The notes beneath the pieces are model-generated. The model did no database searches. It was not told where the DNA came from and saw only the letters and a list, made by a program, of their open reading frames with translations. From assembly GCA_035761045.1 (NCBI GenBank), contig DASTRU010000282.1:1-5508 (forward strand): 5,508 nucleotides of DNA, written 5' to 3'. The position numbers and the translations under genes are program-made. Position 1 is the first letter of the stretch, and each line of letters begins with the position of its first letter. Positions 4,920 through 5,508 of this stretch are shown here, in pieces. Source of the DNA: DASTRU01 sp035761045. Lineage in GTDB: Bacteria > Pseudomonadota > Gammaproteobacteria > Burkholderiales > Burkholderiaceae_E.

Positions 4920-5508
4920 ATGCTCGCGTCGTCCGCGCTCGAACTGACCTTGCTGTTGCTGTCGGCCGCCGTGCTTGGCGTCGTGGCGTTTCGGCTCATG
5001 CATTTGCCGCCGATGCTGGGTTATCTCGCGGTGGGGGCGTTGATTGGGCCGCACGCGCTTGGGCTTGTCCCTGAAACAACTTCCGCGCGTCATCTCGCCG
5101 AGTTTGGCGTGGTGTTCTTGATGTTCTCGATCGGCCTTGAATTCAACTTGTCCAAACTGCGCGCCTTGCGCGCGACGGTATTCGGACTCGGGCTTGCGCA
5201 AGTGATCGCAACCATCGCGCTGGCCGTTGCCGGCATGTTGACGATCGCATGGTTGTTCGCCGATTTCGCGCAAGGACGATTCGCGGTGAGTTGGCCCGGC
5301 GCGTTTGCCTTGGGCGCCGCGTTGTCGATGAGCTCAACCGCGATCGTGGTGAAGTTACTGGTCGAAAAACTTGCGCTTGAAACGCCGCACGGGCGGCAAA
5401 TCATTGGCGTGTTGTTGTTCCAGGATCTAGCGGTCGTGCCGCTGTTGATTTTGGTGCCGTCCATCGCCAAGGGCGGTGGCAATGGCATGTGGCATTCGCT
5501 CGGCATCG
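4920..5508 (+). CDS. Kef-type (CPA2) cation:proton antiporter, N-terminal part, cut by window edge
   Basis: The first 196 residues of a monovalent cation:proton antiporter-2 family protein (KefB/KefC/YbaL-like), an inner-membrane transporter for K+ or Na+ exchange with protons. The start MLASSALELT is followed by about six hydrophobic segments (~7-24, 31-50, 60-75, 86-112, 127-147, 160-182). Family motifs are PPMLGYLAVGALIGPHALGLV (30-50), AEFGVVFLMFSIGLEFNLSKLR (60-81), MSSTAIVVK (137-145) and GVLLFQDLAVVPLL (163-176), the last holding the conserved Asp (D169) of the transport core. The right edge removes the rest, including any C-terminal TrkA-N/RCK domain, so KefB, KefC and YbaL types cannot be told apart. 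A TAA in frame at 4911-4913 makes this ATG the first possible start. No Shine-Dalgarno sequence is seen. It is divergent from the LPS operon. Confidence 0.93.
   Translation, partial: MLASSALELTLLLLSAAVLGVVAFRLMHLPPMLGYLAVGALIGPHALGLVPETTSARHLAEFGVVFLMFSIGLEFNLSKLRALRATVFGLGLAQVIATIALAVAGMLTIAWLFADFAQGRFAVSWPGAFALGAALSMSSTAIVVKLLVEKLALETPHGRQIIGVLLFQDLAVVPLLILVPSIAKGGGNGMWHSLGI

Noticed and set aside
4794..5273. 159-codon minus-strand open frame across the intergenic region and the Kef-type gene
   Set aside because: It is a charged, repetitive Gln/Arg/His composition opposite clear transmembrane coding sequence, and is a shadow frame.
1..5508. A novel defence, mobile or RNA system
   Set aside because: Every gene belongs to a known housekeeping family in its familiar order. 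There are no direct-repeat arrays, transposase genes, tRNA genes or attachment sites.

Overview
The window is an ordinary but complete slice of the lipopolysaccharide (LPS) synthesis and export locus of a Gram-negative proteobacterium. It is GC-rich (roughly 60% by eye). The gene order is kdsD-kdsC-lptC-lptA-lptB-rpoN with a divergent Kef-type antiporter. That order, and the wording of the RpoN and Kef proteins, fit a betaproteobacterium, most likely Burkholderiales. Genus cannot be fixed from the sequence alone.

Layout: six genes lie head to tail on the minus strand and are transcribed from right to left. They are kdsD (3790-4806), kdsC (3238-3789), lptC (2650-3231), lptA (1991-2653), lptB (1185-1994) and the first 392 codons of rpoN (1-1176, running off the left edge). 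Junctions are very tight: kdsD/kdsC abut with no gap, kdsC/lptC are 6 nt apart, lptC/lptA and lptA/lptB each overlap by 4 nt (ATGA), and lptB/rpoN are 8 nt apart. This looks like one translationally coupled transcript. On the right, a 113-bp divergent intergenic region (4807-4919) separates kdsD from a plus-strand CPA2/Kef-family cation:proton antiporter (4920 to the right edge, truncated). No stretch over 300 bases lacks a gene. I see no RNA gene, CRISPR array, insertion sequence or prophage feature.

How the genes work together: KdsD makes D-arabinose 5-phosphate, the precursor of Kdo 8-phosphate, and KdsC removes the phosphate to release Kdo, the inner-core sugar of LPS. LptB (cytoplasmic ATPase), LptC (inner-membrane bitopic protein) and LptA (periplasmic bridge) are parts of the Lpt machine that carries finished LPS to the outer membrane. 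The transcript therefore couples a Kdo supply module with an LPS export module and ends in sigma-54. The partners LptF, LptG, LptD and LptE are not in the window.

I found no previously undescribed system. The observations worth a second look are modest: a possible leaderless start for kdsD with overlapping divergent promoters, lineage-type extensions or inserts in LptB, LptA and RpoN, a perfect 9-bp-arm hairpin beside an 18-bp alternating purine-pyrimidine tract inside lptB, and a striking excess of the palindrome CGATCG.
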